In this document: positions 1-11,305 of the stretch, one piece after another
How the letters are laid out: each line of letters begins with the position of its first letter
Position numbering within the stretch: position 1 is the stretch's first letter
Position numbers and translations under genes: made by a program
The notes under the pieces: model-generated
Database searches by the model: none
What the model was told of the DNA's origin: nothing
The model's input: the letters and a program-made list of their open reading frames with translations, nothing else
DNA from: Eudorina sp. 2006-703-Eu-15
Lineage: Eukaryota; Chlorophyta; Chlorophyceae; Chlamydomonadales; Volvocaceae
Assembly: GCA_003117195.1 (NCBI GenBank)
Contig: BDSI01000011.1
Location: forward strand, 286,901 to 350,900
Reading direction: 5' to 3'
DNA length: 64,000 bases

Positions 1-39
1 TGACCACCAGGCCGCCCGAGGCGAGTACGGTGAGCACGT
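1..39 (-). repeat. 39-bp exact copy of a transporter exon segment
   Basis: These 39 bases are identical to 6375-6413, inside the third visible exon of the MFS transporter. Read on the minus strand they encode the same peptide, HVLTVLASGGLVV. Identity stops abruptly at base 40, where no splice acceptor is visible, and the window edge hides any extension to the left. It may be the end of a tandem paralogue, a truncated duplicate, or an assembly artefact at a contig end. Confidence 0.8.
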
Positions 40-865
40 ATTGTGTGCGTGTTGTATGTCTGTGCTTTGTCTGTCTGTCACGGGTCAGGGCAACATGGCC
101 TTCCCTTTGCTGCAACCAGCACACCTCCACCCACCGATCGACCCTGTCCTGCTACATCCCCACCACCTGCTGACATGCCACGCCCCAGCACATGGGACGT
201 ATGGACGCTCTCCGCCGCGCCGCTCCCCCGGCGACACCTCCGAAGTGCTCAAGACCTGTTCCCCGTCGTCCATGGGGGGCCGGGGTCCACGTCGCAGCTG
301 GTCCCTTCGCCCGCACATCCGCCGCTGCTAGCATACACGTGCCCCACCGCCACCACTTCCCAAAGCCCTCTGCGACCGGCAGCAAAAGACCTTCCTTAGC
401 AGCCCCCCACACACACACCCTCCGGGGCACCGCACGATCCCCAAACCCGGGTGCAGGGAGCACCCCCGCCTCCGGGGCAGCGCACGACCCCGGCCACCCG
501 GATGCAGGCAGAGGGTTAACGCGAGCGAGCCAACCCGGGTGGGCCCCATCGACACGCACCCGACGGAACATGTCAGTGTGCCGGCGTGGGATCGGCCCCT
601 TTGTGACCCCTTTGCGGGATAGGGGCTGGGACGGAGATTGTGGCACCCAGGGGAGCGAAGCAGTGAACCCACCCCGAGGTTGTTCCGTCGTGCTCCCTCT
701 CCCTCCGGGCACCTGGACGAGTAATTGACAGCAACACCGTCAAGAATAACAATACCAACGACACCATGATGGCGCAGGCGGAAGGCAGCGCGGCGCGCCC
801 TCCGGCCACCGGCCGACGGATCTGTTCGCCTTGCTCGCCCTGACGCACTCACCCCCCTGTCGCAC
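40..865. other. Flank downstream of the ycf66 gene, no gene recognised
   Basis: GC-rich sequence with overlapping open frames on both strands, none resembling a known protein. It probably holds the 3' untranslated region of the ycf66-like gene, which ends at 866 on the minus strand. No convincing TGTAA signal was seen on the minus strand here. Confidence 0.4.
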
Positions 866-2869
866 TCACTCCCAATCATCGACCTTCTCAAACAGGTCCA
901 GTCGGCCGCCGCTACTGCCACCACTGCTGGCCGCAGCGCTTCGCCCAGCTGTAGCCGCAGCTGCCGCTGCCGCCGGTGTCGCCGGTGTCGCCGCCGCCGC
1001 CGCCGCCCCTGGAGTCGTCACCCCGGGGCCCCAGCCGCCAGCTCCTAGCCCCGTGGACGTGTAACCCGCAGCTCCGAAACCATCGAACGCGGGCCCCGCC
1101 GTCCCCGCGCCAGGGCTGTAGTAGCTGCTGCCGGAAGCCGTACTGCTGCTGCCGCCTCTGCCGCTTGAGCTTGCCCCCAGCGGTGAGGGGGAAGGCGGTT
1201 GCACCGCAAAATCAAACTGTCCTGGGGCCAATGTGCCGTCCGGCAGCGGAGGCGGCGTGGGTGTTGAAACAGGCGGCAGGCCATACGAGTCCGGAGGCGG
1301 GGCCGACGGCCCTGGGTACGACGTACCCGGGACCAGCGGCGGGGTTCCATAGTCGTACCCGACGTCCGCCGGCGGCGCTGGGCTGCCGGTGCCGGGGCCA
1401 CCGCCGTCACCGTACGTGTCCGGCGGCGACGCCGAGGGGCCCGGGTACGACGTACCCGCAGCTCCCGGCGGCGCTCCGTAGCCGTACCCGACGTCGGCCG
1501 GCGGTGAAGGGTTGCTGCCGCCGTCGCCGGAGCCAAATGCGCTAGGCCGCGCGCCATATGCCGCACCCGCAGCATAAGGGCTGTAGCGGCCGGCGCTTTC
1601 GTACGCGGGCTCCTGCTGTGGCATGATGGGATTGCCGTAATAGTCGTACTGGATGGTTTCGTACGGCCCGGCGGCCGCGCCGACCCTCCCTGACGTCGAA
1701 GCTGCACCGTCCGCGGGACTGCCCCACGGGTAGTACGACTCCGAGCCCGGCGGAAGGTACGGCACTCCCTGCGCCCCCGCGGACGGGAAGCCCGCGCCGC
1801 CCTGGTAGTACTGTGGCTGCTGCTGCTGCTGCATCTGCTGCTGTACGGCATCCAACGACGACGCATCCACGCCGGGCGGCAGCTGCGGCGGCTGCGGGAG
1901 AGGATGTTCGGGCCGGGTCCCGGACGCAAGGGGCGAGAAGAACAAGGACAGGGCACACAGTGAGCTTTTGCTCGTTTGCGTCGGGCCCGTGGATACCCGC
2001 AGCCGGGGCGAGGGCTAGAGCGGGGGCCAGAGCAGGTGCCCCGCCCGGTGGCGCTGCGCGATGGGACACGGTCTCCACGGTAGGTACGTAGGTAGGTACC
2101 TCAGCAGGCACCGATGGAAATGCGGCGCCCGGGTGGCGCCCGAACCCACTCCGCAGGCCCCCAGGGCCCGCTGGATGGCCCCCGGCAGGTCCACTGGGCT
2201 GCGCTGCGCTGCGCCGCAGGTGGCCTCACGCAGGGTAGTATAGGCATCCACGAAGTCAGGCAGGCAGGCAGGCAGGCAGGCAGGGTGGCGTGTGACCCGA
2301 GGGGGAGAGCGGGGACGGCGGGCTGTAACAGCCGAGGACGCAATTCCTTTCCTCCGTCCGTAAACAGGCGCCCCGCCCCTTCCTCCGCCCCGCCCCGCCC
2401 CTTCCTCCGCCCCGCCCTGGCCCTGGCCCTGGGTACGCACCAGGTCAGCCTCCTTGGAGCGCAGGCGGAAGGTCTCCAGCCCGTACCAGAAGGCCACCGA
2501 CGTGGTCAGCGCCTGGCAGAGCAGCAGCAGCGGGTCGAGGCGCCAGCCCTGGAAGATGAGCGTGCTGCCCACGATGCTGACCATGGCCGCCACGACGATG
2601 TCCGCGTCGCGGGAGACCTTGTTCTGGAAGTTTCGGAGCTGGGTGAAGGGAGTGACGGGCGGGATGTGAGTGCATGGTCCGGTGTGGAACCGTGGCGCGG
2701 CTTTGACGGGGGGAGGACTCACGTTGAGGAGCAGGACGCCGCAACCTATCAGCATGGTGCCGAGGAGGAGAGAGGGACTTGCGAAGTCAACGTTGACCAT
2801 CGCAACCGTCCGAACCGCGAGCTGCCTGCCTTTCCTTAGACGGCGACTCCCCGACAACGCCGGAGCCAT
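866..2869 (-). CDS. ycf66: Ycf66-like thylakoid-associated protein, nuclear encoded
   Basis: The proposed exons are 2869-2723, 2638-2441 and 1891-866 (TGA), all joined in frame. The conserved Ycf66 N-terminal domain starts at MVNVDF (ATG at 2800). Two hydrophobic helices follow, and the family signature IFQGWRLDPLLLL leads to a LETFRLRS-like end. Ycf66 is a small membrane protein of cyanobacteria and plastids with unclear function. Here it carries introns, so the gene is nuclear. A 23-residue Arg-rich extension from the ATG at 2869 may be a short transit peptide, and the frame is open further upstream. The roughly 340-residue C-terminal tail is rich in Pro, Gly, Gln and Tyr, contains a poly-Gln run and a duplicated 34-residue unit, and ends in KVDDWE. 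The domain assignment is secure. The join of exon 2 to the tail exon skips 549 bp and could hide a further exon near 2300. Confidence 0.75.
1280..1510 (-). repeat. Duplicated 34-residue unit in the Ycf66 tail
   Basis: Two 34-residue units, encoded at 1510-1409 and 1381-1280, share PPADVGY, then YG-PP, GTSYPGPSA and PPD-YG. They differ at only a few positions and are separated by nine residues. The DNA copies are also clearly alike, for example the repeated GGGTACGACGTACCCG block, which suggests recent duplication. Confidence 0.85.
2257..2284. repeat. (CAGG)7 microsatellite
   Basis: Seven uninterrupted CAGG units lie in the long intron between the second and last proposed exons of the ycf66-like gene. 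Confidence 0.9.
2366..2420. repeat. Short GC-rich tandem repeat
   Basis: A block of about 24 bases, built from CGCCCCGCCCC and TTCCTCCGCC, occurs twice and is followed by CCTGGC repeats. It lies just inside the donor side of the ycf66 intron. Confidence 0.6.
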
Positions 2870-4070
2870 CGGCGTGCAAGCGAGAGAAGCGCAGACAGGG
2901 AGCTGCAGCGAAGGAATAATTTGGAATGTTGTCACAATACACAAATAAAAAGACAAAGCACCTTGCGAACCTCTCGAGGAACGAGACCTGCCTGTGGTCG
3001 CCGCAGAACCGACCCAGCGGCCACCCGCGGTAACGCCACCGCGCGACGCCATGTTATTACCTACAGCGGCATTATTTGTTTTAACATCAAAGACAACCAA
3101 GGCAGAGTTGCTCGTGGAGGCGACACAGCCTTCCTACCCTGGCGGTCCATTGAGGTTGCTGCCGAAGAGCAGCATTTTGCAACGAACGCATGCCTATGAT
3201 TGCACGAAAGTAATTAGGGCACCTTGAACAATTCAGAAGTAGCAGTTTGGCTTGACTAATTTGGGGTCTGCTGCCCTGAACCAAATCCACGTTATTATTA
3301 GCAGCAACAACTAGAATCAATGAGGCCAGGAACACGGAATTGCTGGTGCTGACGGCAGGACGAGCACGCATGTTGCCGTACGAAGTACTACTAACTTTAT
3401 TTATAACAGTGTACCCCGCTGGAGTGTTATCGATGATGACTCCCGCGTGAACGCGAATGTTATCTGTAATATCAAGAGGACTTGCGATGGAACGCAAGTT
3501 TTGCCGAACTAATTGGGTGGTGGCAAGTACAGCAAGGAGTGCAGGGGCAGCGTGATAGATATGCGCATACATGTGGGCGCAGCCCGTGGGGCCGCAGTTG
3601 TGGACTTGAGGCAAAGCCCAACCCGAATGGCATCTGGCGTGGGGGCCGCTTGGAATGACCGAGGAGGAGTCCACCGGTCCAATCTGCACAAACGCTTGTG
3701 CGTATTACAGCGGGGACCCAATGCAGGGTCATTGGTTCGCACAAACGCCACGGGAGCCGCACGCGCCCAGGGAACGCAATACCGGCGGTGCGGTGCACGA
3801 CCTCAATGACTCTCCGTCTCAGGCGACGCATGGAATGATACATTTACATGAAGAATTAGCACGGCAGTACCGCAGTCCGTACCTATCCGTACACCCCATC
3901 CACCATCCCCATGGACCATGATGCTTAAGCTGTGGCAATGTGCAGGCAAGGGCCGACACCTGCCTTCGAAGGACAGTGTGCTCTCCGGAGTTTGTCCCAC
4001 CAACACCTGACAATCTCGAAACGCGGCAGCCAACTTCAACCGAGTTGCGTCTGCCAATCCAGCTGCGGTT

Positions 4071-4096
4071 GCCACGACTGAGTGCCACGACTGAGT
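4071..4096. repeat. 13-bp tandem duplication
   Basis: GCCACGACTGAGT occurs twice head to tail in intergenic DNA. Confidence 0.85.
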
Positions 4097-4486
4097 GCCG
4101 CTGGCGCGGCCGTCCATGCGGCACGATGCCAACCCCCGAGGGGGATACTAAGAAAGGGAAGATCAGAGCTGCGGCGCATCGCTGCCGTTTCAGGAACAAA
4201 AAACAAAAACGACTGAGACGACAACTCGCAAACGCAACACGGGCATCCATGAGCTCGTCCAAGGATCGCAAGTTCGCAACGCACCGAATGCCGTACATCA
4301 CGGCATGGGCGGCAAACCCTTGATCTGAAGTGCTCCTGCTCCACGCGCCTGCTTTCCCGTTCGTCGTCCCACAGACCGGAAACGGGTCAAGGGCTTGACC
4401 TCACATCTCCTCCGTTGTAGTTGAGCAAAAGCTGGATGCCGAAAAAACTTGAATGCCAAAAATAAGCGTAATACGACATAGCACTG

Positions 4487-4515
4487 CCGTACAGGTTGAC
4501 CCCGTACAGGTTGAC
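4487..4515. repeat. 14-bp direct repeat
   Basis: CCGTACAGGTTGAC occurs twice, separated by one C, in the spacer downstream of the transporter gene. Confidence 0.85.
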
Positions 4516-5305
4516 CCAACACGGTGCCGACGACGGGACCCCGGCTCCTAGCTGACACACGGCACCAGCCCAACCCAACCCAACCCAACGGCTCAATCCG
4601 AAACCCCGACCTGAATCAACGCCAACTGCAGCAATCAGCTGCCAACAGCTGGGTCCATATTTGAATAACGAATAATAATGACCACGACCTTCATGACGAA
4701 CACGCAGCGGCCCCCTGCACTGTGCGCTCACCGCCTCCATTCCTGGACGCGGTTTCCTGGCCCCACACCTCAATGCCCCACTCCTCACCCTCTGCAAGGG
4801 GTAAGTCAGGCACGGGTGGAGATGACCGCCCTGGCGCTCCGGATTCGCGATTCCAAGAGTACGCCCCAAGAGCAGTCAAAGAGTTGATCTCTGACGTTGG
4901 GTGCTCAATAACCCTTGGGTACGTACGAGATACCAACACCAAGACGACGACGACGACGATGAGGCGACCCGCCCCCGCGGATGACGTGATGGCGCCCCGC
5001 TTCCTTCCCGCCTCAACACGCCCGCCCACTCCGACGACTCCGTCGTTGCTTTCCTTTTCGCTCCGTCCTCGAGTTCATTGCGGCAACAACCCTCCCTCCC
5101 TCCCGCGACCGCTCCCCGCGCTGCCTCCGACGAGGACACTGCACACTACACAGGCACATACGCTCTGTCGGTCGGGCTCCTTTGATTAACACAGGCTCTT
5201 GGGACTCGGGAGTCGCACCTTCCTGGCCTCATGTCTGTCCGAAACCCACTCCCACCCCGCAACCCTTACTTGGGCCGAGAACTGCCGCCTCCCTTCCTGC
5301 CGTCA

Positions 5306-8300
5306 CTACGACAACAAGGGCTCCCCTAGGCCGCCGTCCGCAGCCGTCCGCCGCCCCGGGCCCTCGGGTGCCCTCGGGTGCTGCGCCCCGCCGTCCGCAC
5401 CCCGCCCCGCCCGGGGTGACCCCGTGGCCGCCGCTCCCGCCTCCACATCCCCTCCGGACCCCCGCACGGCCCCTCCCTCCGCTTCCCCTCGCCCGTTCCG
5501 CAGCCACCCGTCCTGCGCCTGCGCCTGCTCCGCCTGCTGCAACCCGGCCTTGCGCGGCTGGCGTTCTTGCGGTTCTTGGTTGTGAGGCCGCTGCTGCTGC
5601 CCCTCTTGTCCCTCTTGTCCCTCCTGTCCCTGCTCTGCTGGCGCCTGTCCCTGGGGTGCTTGGGGCGGGCGGCGATCGGGCTGTGGGTGCTCCGGCAGGC
5701 TGAGCGCGAGCCCGATGGCCACCGCCGTGGTGGCGGCCGCTAGGTACCAAACCACCCCGGGCATGGGCGGCAGGGCGGAGTCGACCCGGGTGACCTGTCG
5801 AAACACTGCGGCGAACACCAAGGGGCCCAGGCCTGAGGCCATGGAGCTGATGGCCTGTCGGTGGGGAGGGGCACGGGGAGGTTGGGGTCAGCTTACAGGG
5901 ACAGGGACATGTAGGAACTTGGTTTCATGGTCAAGGCTTCATGGTCAAGGTCAAAGGGGAAAAGGGTGAGGGGGGCAATTGTTGTACAACATACACGACA
6001 AGACGACATACATGGCACGCGGGTGGGGCATGTCAACATGTCGTACTCACGTGGCATGTGCACATTGTGTGTGTAGGGTGGGGGTGGGGGTGTACGGTAT
6101 GCCTGGGGGGAAGGGCGGATTGTGCGGCGCGAACGCACCTGCAGCGCCCCGAACACCGCGCCCTGCTGGCTCGGGTCCACCCCCGCCGTCTGCAGCGCGG
6201 TCAGCGCCGGCCAGCACACAGATGCCAGACTGCCTATGGACACCGCCGCCAGGCCCGCGGCCTTGGTGGGGGCCGCCGCCAGCGCCAGACACTCGAGCGC
6301 GTAGGCCGCCAGGCCGAAGGCCAGCAGCCGCCGCTCCCCCATCCACCGCACCATCAGCGCCAAGAGTCCCAGCTTGACCACCAGGCCGCCCGAGGCGAGT
6401 ACGGTGAGCACGTGGGCCTGGTCCAGCGTGTTGAACCCCAACTTGTACTGCAGGTACTGCATCAGGAGCTCGCCCGCGCCCTCCCAGGTCATCGCCACCA
6501 CAACCCAGATGGCGGCGATGCGCCGATAGAAGGACGAGTGGCGGATGACGGACCAGCCGCTGGAGAAACCCGCCAGGCGGCCGCCGCTGGCGGCGGCGGC
6601 GCCGCCGCCGGTGCTGCTGCGCCGACCCCGGCCGTGGCCATGCTGTGTCAGAAGCGGCGCCGCCGCCTCCTCGTCGTCGGCGGCGACGGTACCGCGCGCG
6701 CAGCAAGCCGTGCCGTACACCACGCCCGCGTCCGTCTCCACGTCCGCCGACGGCGCGGCGCCGCCGCTCATGAAGTGCCGCTGCGCCGCCACAAGAGACA
6801 CGTCCTCCGCCGCCACCAGCGCCTCCGCCGCCGTCGCCCGGCAGCCCTCTTCCCCACCGCCAAGCTCCTCCCGCCCACCACCTTCCGTGCCCTTCACTCC
6901 ACCGGCAACGTTGGCCGCCTTCGGGTTCGCCGCCGTCCCGGTCGCCGCCGCCGCCGCCTTGGCGGCGGCGCGGCGGGCCAGCGGCCCCGGTGCGCACTCG
7001 GGCACGAAGAGCGCGACGTACATCCACGTCACCCCGGTCATTGCGATGCAGGTCCACAGGGCGGCAGTCATGGAGAGGTACCCGCCGAGGAGGGGCCCCG
7101 CCAGCATGCCCACGGAGAAACACGAGGTCAGGTAGCCCACAGCGGTGGCCCTGCAGGTGAGGTAGCCCACAGCGGGGCCGGATGGGTGGGCGGATGGGTG
7201 GGCCGGTGGGCGGGGGGATGGGGGCCACGGGGCTCCACAAGGAGAAGGAGTAAAAGTCCACCGGGCCTGACAATCGGGTCGAGACAGGTGAACTCGGCGC
7301 AGCCGGCTCCTGCGGTGCGAGTGACCCGTGGGTCCGCGGGTCGGTGGCACCTGTGGGCTGGTGGCCGCACCTGTGCCTCTGCTCCATCAGGTCGGCCACT
7401 GAGGTCAGCGTCATGGTGAAGGAGGACACGACGCCGCCAGCGGCGGAGGCGGGGTAGTACCTGGGCATGGGTGGGTGGGGGAGGGAGCAGGAAACAGCAG
7501 CATCAGCGGCCGCAGCCGGAGCACAGAGGTCCTAGGAGGCATGCACCCAGCCGGGCTATTACAGCATGCAATTCTTGCTGGTCTATCCTTCTAGCTTTCC
7601 TTCTAGAGCGCGGGACGTGCTTACTCATTCAACTGCGCCCTCCCAAATGGCAATTAATCTTCCCTCCCCATCGCAGTAATCCGGTGTCCATTCGTGCGCC
7701 ACCTCATTACCGTTGACGCGCTAGGTGAGGCCGTATGGCGTGGCAGCGTTCAAGCTTCTCTCCGCCGCCACAAACCCACCATCGTACCTGCCCCTGCAAG
7801 GCTCCCCACCCGCCTTGCCCCTCCCTGACGCCGCACTCTTCACCGCTCTTCACCCCTATATCCCCCTCCCACCCGACCTCCCCACGCACACTGGCACTGC
7901 GGCCAGAGGTCCTGGGTTCGTTCAAAACCAGTCTCACTCCCCGCCGCTTCCTGTATTATTACGGCCGCTTCCTTACTTCGTTCACCTTCCGCCAGCCAGA
8001 ACCCAGCAAGCTCACCAGTAGATGGGCAGCACGTCGTGGAGGTGCAGCTGTATGACCGCCAGAGGTGCCAGGGTGAGCGCGACCCCCGCCAGCATGAAGG
8101 GCTTGCGGCCCACCCGGTCGCTCAAGTGCCCCACGTAGGGGGCGCACAGGAAGGTGAGCAGCGAGCTGGAGATGAAGTTGGTCCAGCTCATCCACGTGAC
8201 CACGGTGGCGTGGGCGTCCAGGCACTCGCGCGGGGAGGCCGAGGGCGGGTAGAGGGTGCAGTCGATGCGGTGGCCGGCGGCCAGGGAGGCGAAGCCGTTG

Positions 8301-8340
8301 GTCATCAACGTGGGGGTGATGGGGAAGATGATGGCGAGAC
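5306..8340 (-). CDS. MFS transporter, HIAT1/tetracycline-transporter type (5' end unresolved)
   Basis: Visible exons are 8340-8016, 7460-7371, 7150-6139 and 5854-5306 (TAG). All junctions keep frame, for example the split codons TG|G and AG|G. About 657 residues are seen. The first exon has FPITPTLM, then YVGHLSDRVGRKPFML, the classic MFS loop between helices 2 and 3. Later exons give GYLTSCFSVGMLAGPLLGGY, which resembles helices 4-5 of MFSD14/HIAT1 and of the plant tetracycline-transporter-like proteins. A long Ala/Gly-rich loop with an acidic DDEEAAAPLL stretch separates the two six-helix halves. The C-terminal tail is Gln-rich, with EGQ repeats, and ends GEPLLS. The substrate cannot be deduced. 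The N-terminal exon lies upstream of 8340; an in-frame ATG exon near 8918 (MAPTIVPPRA) is possible but lacks a good donor. Confidence 0.8.
7323..7334. repeat. GACCCGTGGGTC motif, copy 1
   Basis: One of five copies of a 12-base near-palindrome, within a transporter intron. The others are at 14439, 21896, 34855 and 59644. Confidence 0.6.
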
Positions 8341-8363
8341 CTGCGAGGGGGAGGAGGGAGGGA

Positions 8364-8485
8364 CGTAGGAAATTGGCAAACTGCGCTGCTGGGAGGAGGA
8401 GGAGGGCTGGTCGTAGGAAATTGGTAGACATTCGCAAACTGCGCTGCTGGGAGGAGGAGGAGGGCGGGTCGTAGGAAAGAGCGGG
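8364..8485. repeat. Intronic tandem repeat, unit about 48-58 bp
   Basis: Two and a half copies of a unit begin CGTAGGAAATTGG and contain CAAACTGCGCTGCTGGG followed by GGAGGA runs. They start at 8364, 8412 and 8470, immediately upstream of the first recognised transporter exon. The second copy has a 10-base insertion. A further CGTAGGAAAT occurs near 8566. Confidence 0.8.
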
Positions 8486-11305
8486 CAACGGTGAACTGTG
8501 CTGACTGCCAGAGCAAGGGAGGTAGCGCTTCAAGCGATAATAAGGCCTGACATTCGGGGGTGGGGCGTAGGAAATAGGAACATGTGGGGAGGCAAGCAGG
8601 GGCATGGGAGGAAGCGGGCAGGTCGAGACATGTCGGGGATGGAGGGGGAAAAGGGGTTTACAAGGAGGATGGTACCGAATCAACCTCCAGGGCTTAACGC
8701 GGATACAGCGGACACAGCGAGTGCGGGGTGATACCGACGTGTGGGCGAGAGCTGAGGGGGTGAGGTTGGTTGGAGTTCGGAGTTGCAATCGGCCGAGGTG
8801 AGGGTGTGCTGGTCGGGGCCGATGGCTTGAGGAGCCGCTGGCATATGTGGGTGCGCAGGAGGGTGAGTAGGAGGGTAAGCAGGACGGTGGCACGCGGTGG
8901 GACGATAGTGGGTGCCACGTTGCCAGGCCAGGATTGCTCGGATGTGCAAGTTGATTGGCTCCCGTTTAATGTAAGTTGAGCGTGGTAGCACGAGGCGTGA
9001 AAGAGTGGGCCAACTGGAAACTCAAGCGCGGCATTGTCGCAGTGCCGATGCGCAAACTCGAGATAAACCCATTGAGGCGCCGCCCATATCGTATGGCAGG
9101 CATGCGGGGTTCATTACGATGATCAGAGTGACAAGCGTGGAAAGCGATGCTCGTCGCCAGACGTCCCCAAAAAGCCGGTCAGGGAAATTCCAAGGGTGTG
9201 ACGTCAACTTATCGTCGACAGGAACCCACCAGTGGAATAAATAAGAAGGAATACCATAAGACGCCAGACGCCGGTCTGCCAAAGAGCTTGAAGGAGGCCA
9301 TCGGCAACCGTCACCCTGAGCCAAGCAACGAACAGCCTAGCCATCATAGCTCTTCTATGAATTGTGGAATGCTCCCTGCATCAATAACTAGTAGTATGCA
9401 ACGCACTATCGCTTGCCGTCGAGCGTATAAAAAGCTGCAACACTCCAACCGTGTACAAAAATCGCAAATGCGTCCATCATCTGAACCCCTTAGACTATGA
9501 TGTGGGGACTAAAGTAAAAGATGTTGTGAATGGTTTCAAGCTTCATTTCCTTTGAAGATTCAAACGCCCACATTCCGTACAGCAGTTGCAATCAACTAAC
9601 TCACGAGGGATCGGCGGAGCCTCAACGCTGTGCGGCACAACGCTCGACCAGCATATTCATATTATCACAAATGTGCATGATCCGGGAATTGCACGTCCAT
9701 CTCTCCAAGCTGCCGTTCGGGTGGCGACGTGGCTCCAAATGGACCCGAGTTTGCCCACCAGTGAACAGTTGTAAAATCCAATATCCTTGCCAAATTCCTA
9801 AGCAAATACCAGGCCCGTGCAAGATATAACGTCGTTATTAGTCGCCAATGACGGAAGCTCGGAAGCCGGCACGTCCGACGTTCTTGGTAACCCGTTACCA
9901 TGATGACTCAGGCCACGTACATGCCATGCACTATAAAATGATTTATGGCGCATCTGGCGTCGGACTATTGGTTCGTTATGTTTTATGATGGCCTGGTTTT
10001 CACAAGTGACCGTAAGACGCGGGAACAGCCGTCCAGAGCTCAAGAGAATTCAAGCAGAGTATCCTGATCAATGCCACAGCGCGAAATTGTCACAGCGGTT
10101 TTGTCTCATGCCCGTCGCCTAAAGTCGTAATGGGATGAGCGACGGGATCCAATGGAAAACGCTCAGGGGCTGTATGATAACATGCAATGTCCATAACATT
10201 TCCACAGACATTTGAAATTGTTTACGCATACGGATGAACTCGACTGGTAATGCAGTCTGCGGACTTGGACGACAGTCCAGCACCTAGGGTGCTGCGAGTG
10301 TGTATCAGTCAAAACAACTCATTTAACCATTAGCAGTGAACTGCAAAATTACATGGTCCTTGCCAATCATAGCAAGGCTGCCCGAAGTTAATGAACATGT
10401 GAAAGACGTCTCCTCTTGGCCTGGACTGAGCAGATACCTTCACCAACTACTACTGGGACAGAATGAAGGAAGACTTAAAGGAGTTTCGCGGCGTTTCTCT
10501 GCGCTTCCTAAGCGACTTTGCATCAAAGGTTCGATGTGCAAGAAGGCTTCCAATTTGTTGCAAGGCGTTTGTTTAACCATGTCGTATATGTGCAAAGTGA
10601 TTCGCGGAATTTATTACGTTGCTGCGTCCTGTTTTGCGCCGGTCGGTCAGCGGCTCCCGTATTCGCCACCATGCGCGGTTCGTTCGCCGCTTCCTTGAGC
10701 CGACCCATGAACGCGCTCAAGAGCATATCCACAGGCATTCACAGGCAGCCCACGAGGTACCCGGTTTCATTCCTCATGTCCGTCTTCCGGTGTCGCTCGT
10801 TTCTGGCTCAAGCTGCCTGACACTGGTCAACGTGTGCACACTCCCACTCACACACTGTCGCTTCCGTACTTAGCCAAATGGATGATGGGAGCCGCCGGTA
10901 TCATCCCACCTTGGCCGTCCCCTTCCCCGGGCCCCCGCCCGCCCGTCCAGCGCGCTCCCCTGCCCCTATCCCTCTCCCTCCCCGTCCGCCACCCCGTCCT
11001 CTTCGAGACCCGGCCTCTCCCTGTCAGACCCTCTTCCCCGCCATCACCTCACAGGCTATGGCTGCTGCCAGCCAACACGGCTGTGCGCGCACATCCTCCT
11101 ACCCCACCCACCCCTCCCTCCCGAAACCCTTCCACCCCTGGAAACGCCCCCTTCCTCCGCCCAAAACCCAACCCAAACCCAACGCAACCAGATCGATCCG
11201 CCCAGGCCCAACCCCTCCTCAATCCATACCCGACCTCAACCGAGCCCCCCAACCAAACCCAAATCCCAACACACTCCCACCCCCGCCCCGCCCCGCTGCT
11301 CGCAG
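8486..11305. other. Spacer upstream of two divergent genes
   Basis: This region should hold the unseen 5' exons and promoters of the leftward transporter and the rightward TPR gene. From about 9000 to 10800 the DNA is markedly more AT-rich. TATA-like strings occur at 9426-9433 and 9932-9938 on the plus strand. From 10434 to 10528 one frame reads as plausible protein (see findings). From 10850 to 11300 the sequence is C-rich, with typical acceptor-like tracts. No complete gene was recognised. Confidence 0.4.

Larger units (their letters stand above)
2870..5305. other. Intergenic region between ycf66 and the transporter
   Basis: This stretch has lower GC than the flanking genes. It should contain the ycf66 promoter and the 3' untranslated region of the transporter, since both genes run leftwards. 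A 200-codon open frame on the minus strand (3087-3689) has no recognised domain and AT-rich codon use. Two small tandem duplications are visible: GCCACGACTGAGT at 4071-4096 and CCGTACAGGTTGAC at 4487-4515. A CCAAC run lies near 4567-4588. No RNA gene was seen. Confidence 0.45.

Noticed and set aside
2101..2343. Extra exon in the ycf66 intron (DFVDAYTTLREAT peptide)
   Set aside because: Flanked partly by the CAGG microsatellite, and no donor/acceptor pair in matching phase was found. The direct join of flanking exons is in frame.
3087..3689. 200-codon minus-strand open frame between ycf66 and the transporter
   Set aside because: Codon use is AT-rich unlike nearby genes, no domain or motif is visible, and no splice context supports it.
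7895..7945. tRNA-like string with GGGTTCG
   Set aside because: No acceptor stem, D-arm or anticodon stem could be folded around it.
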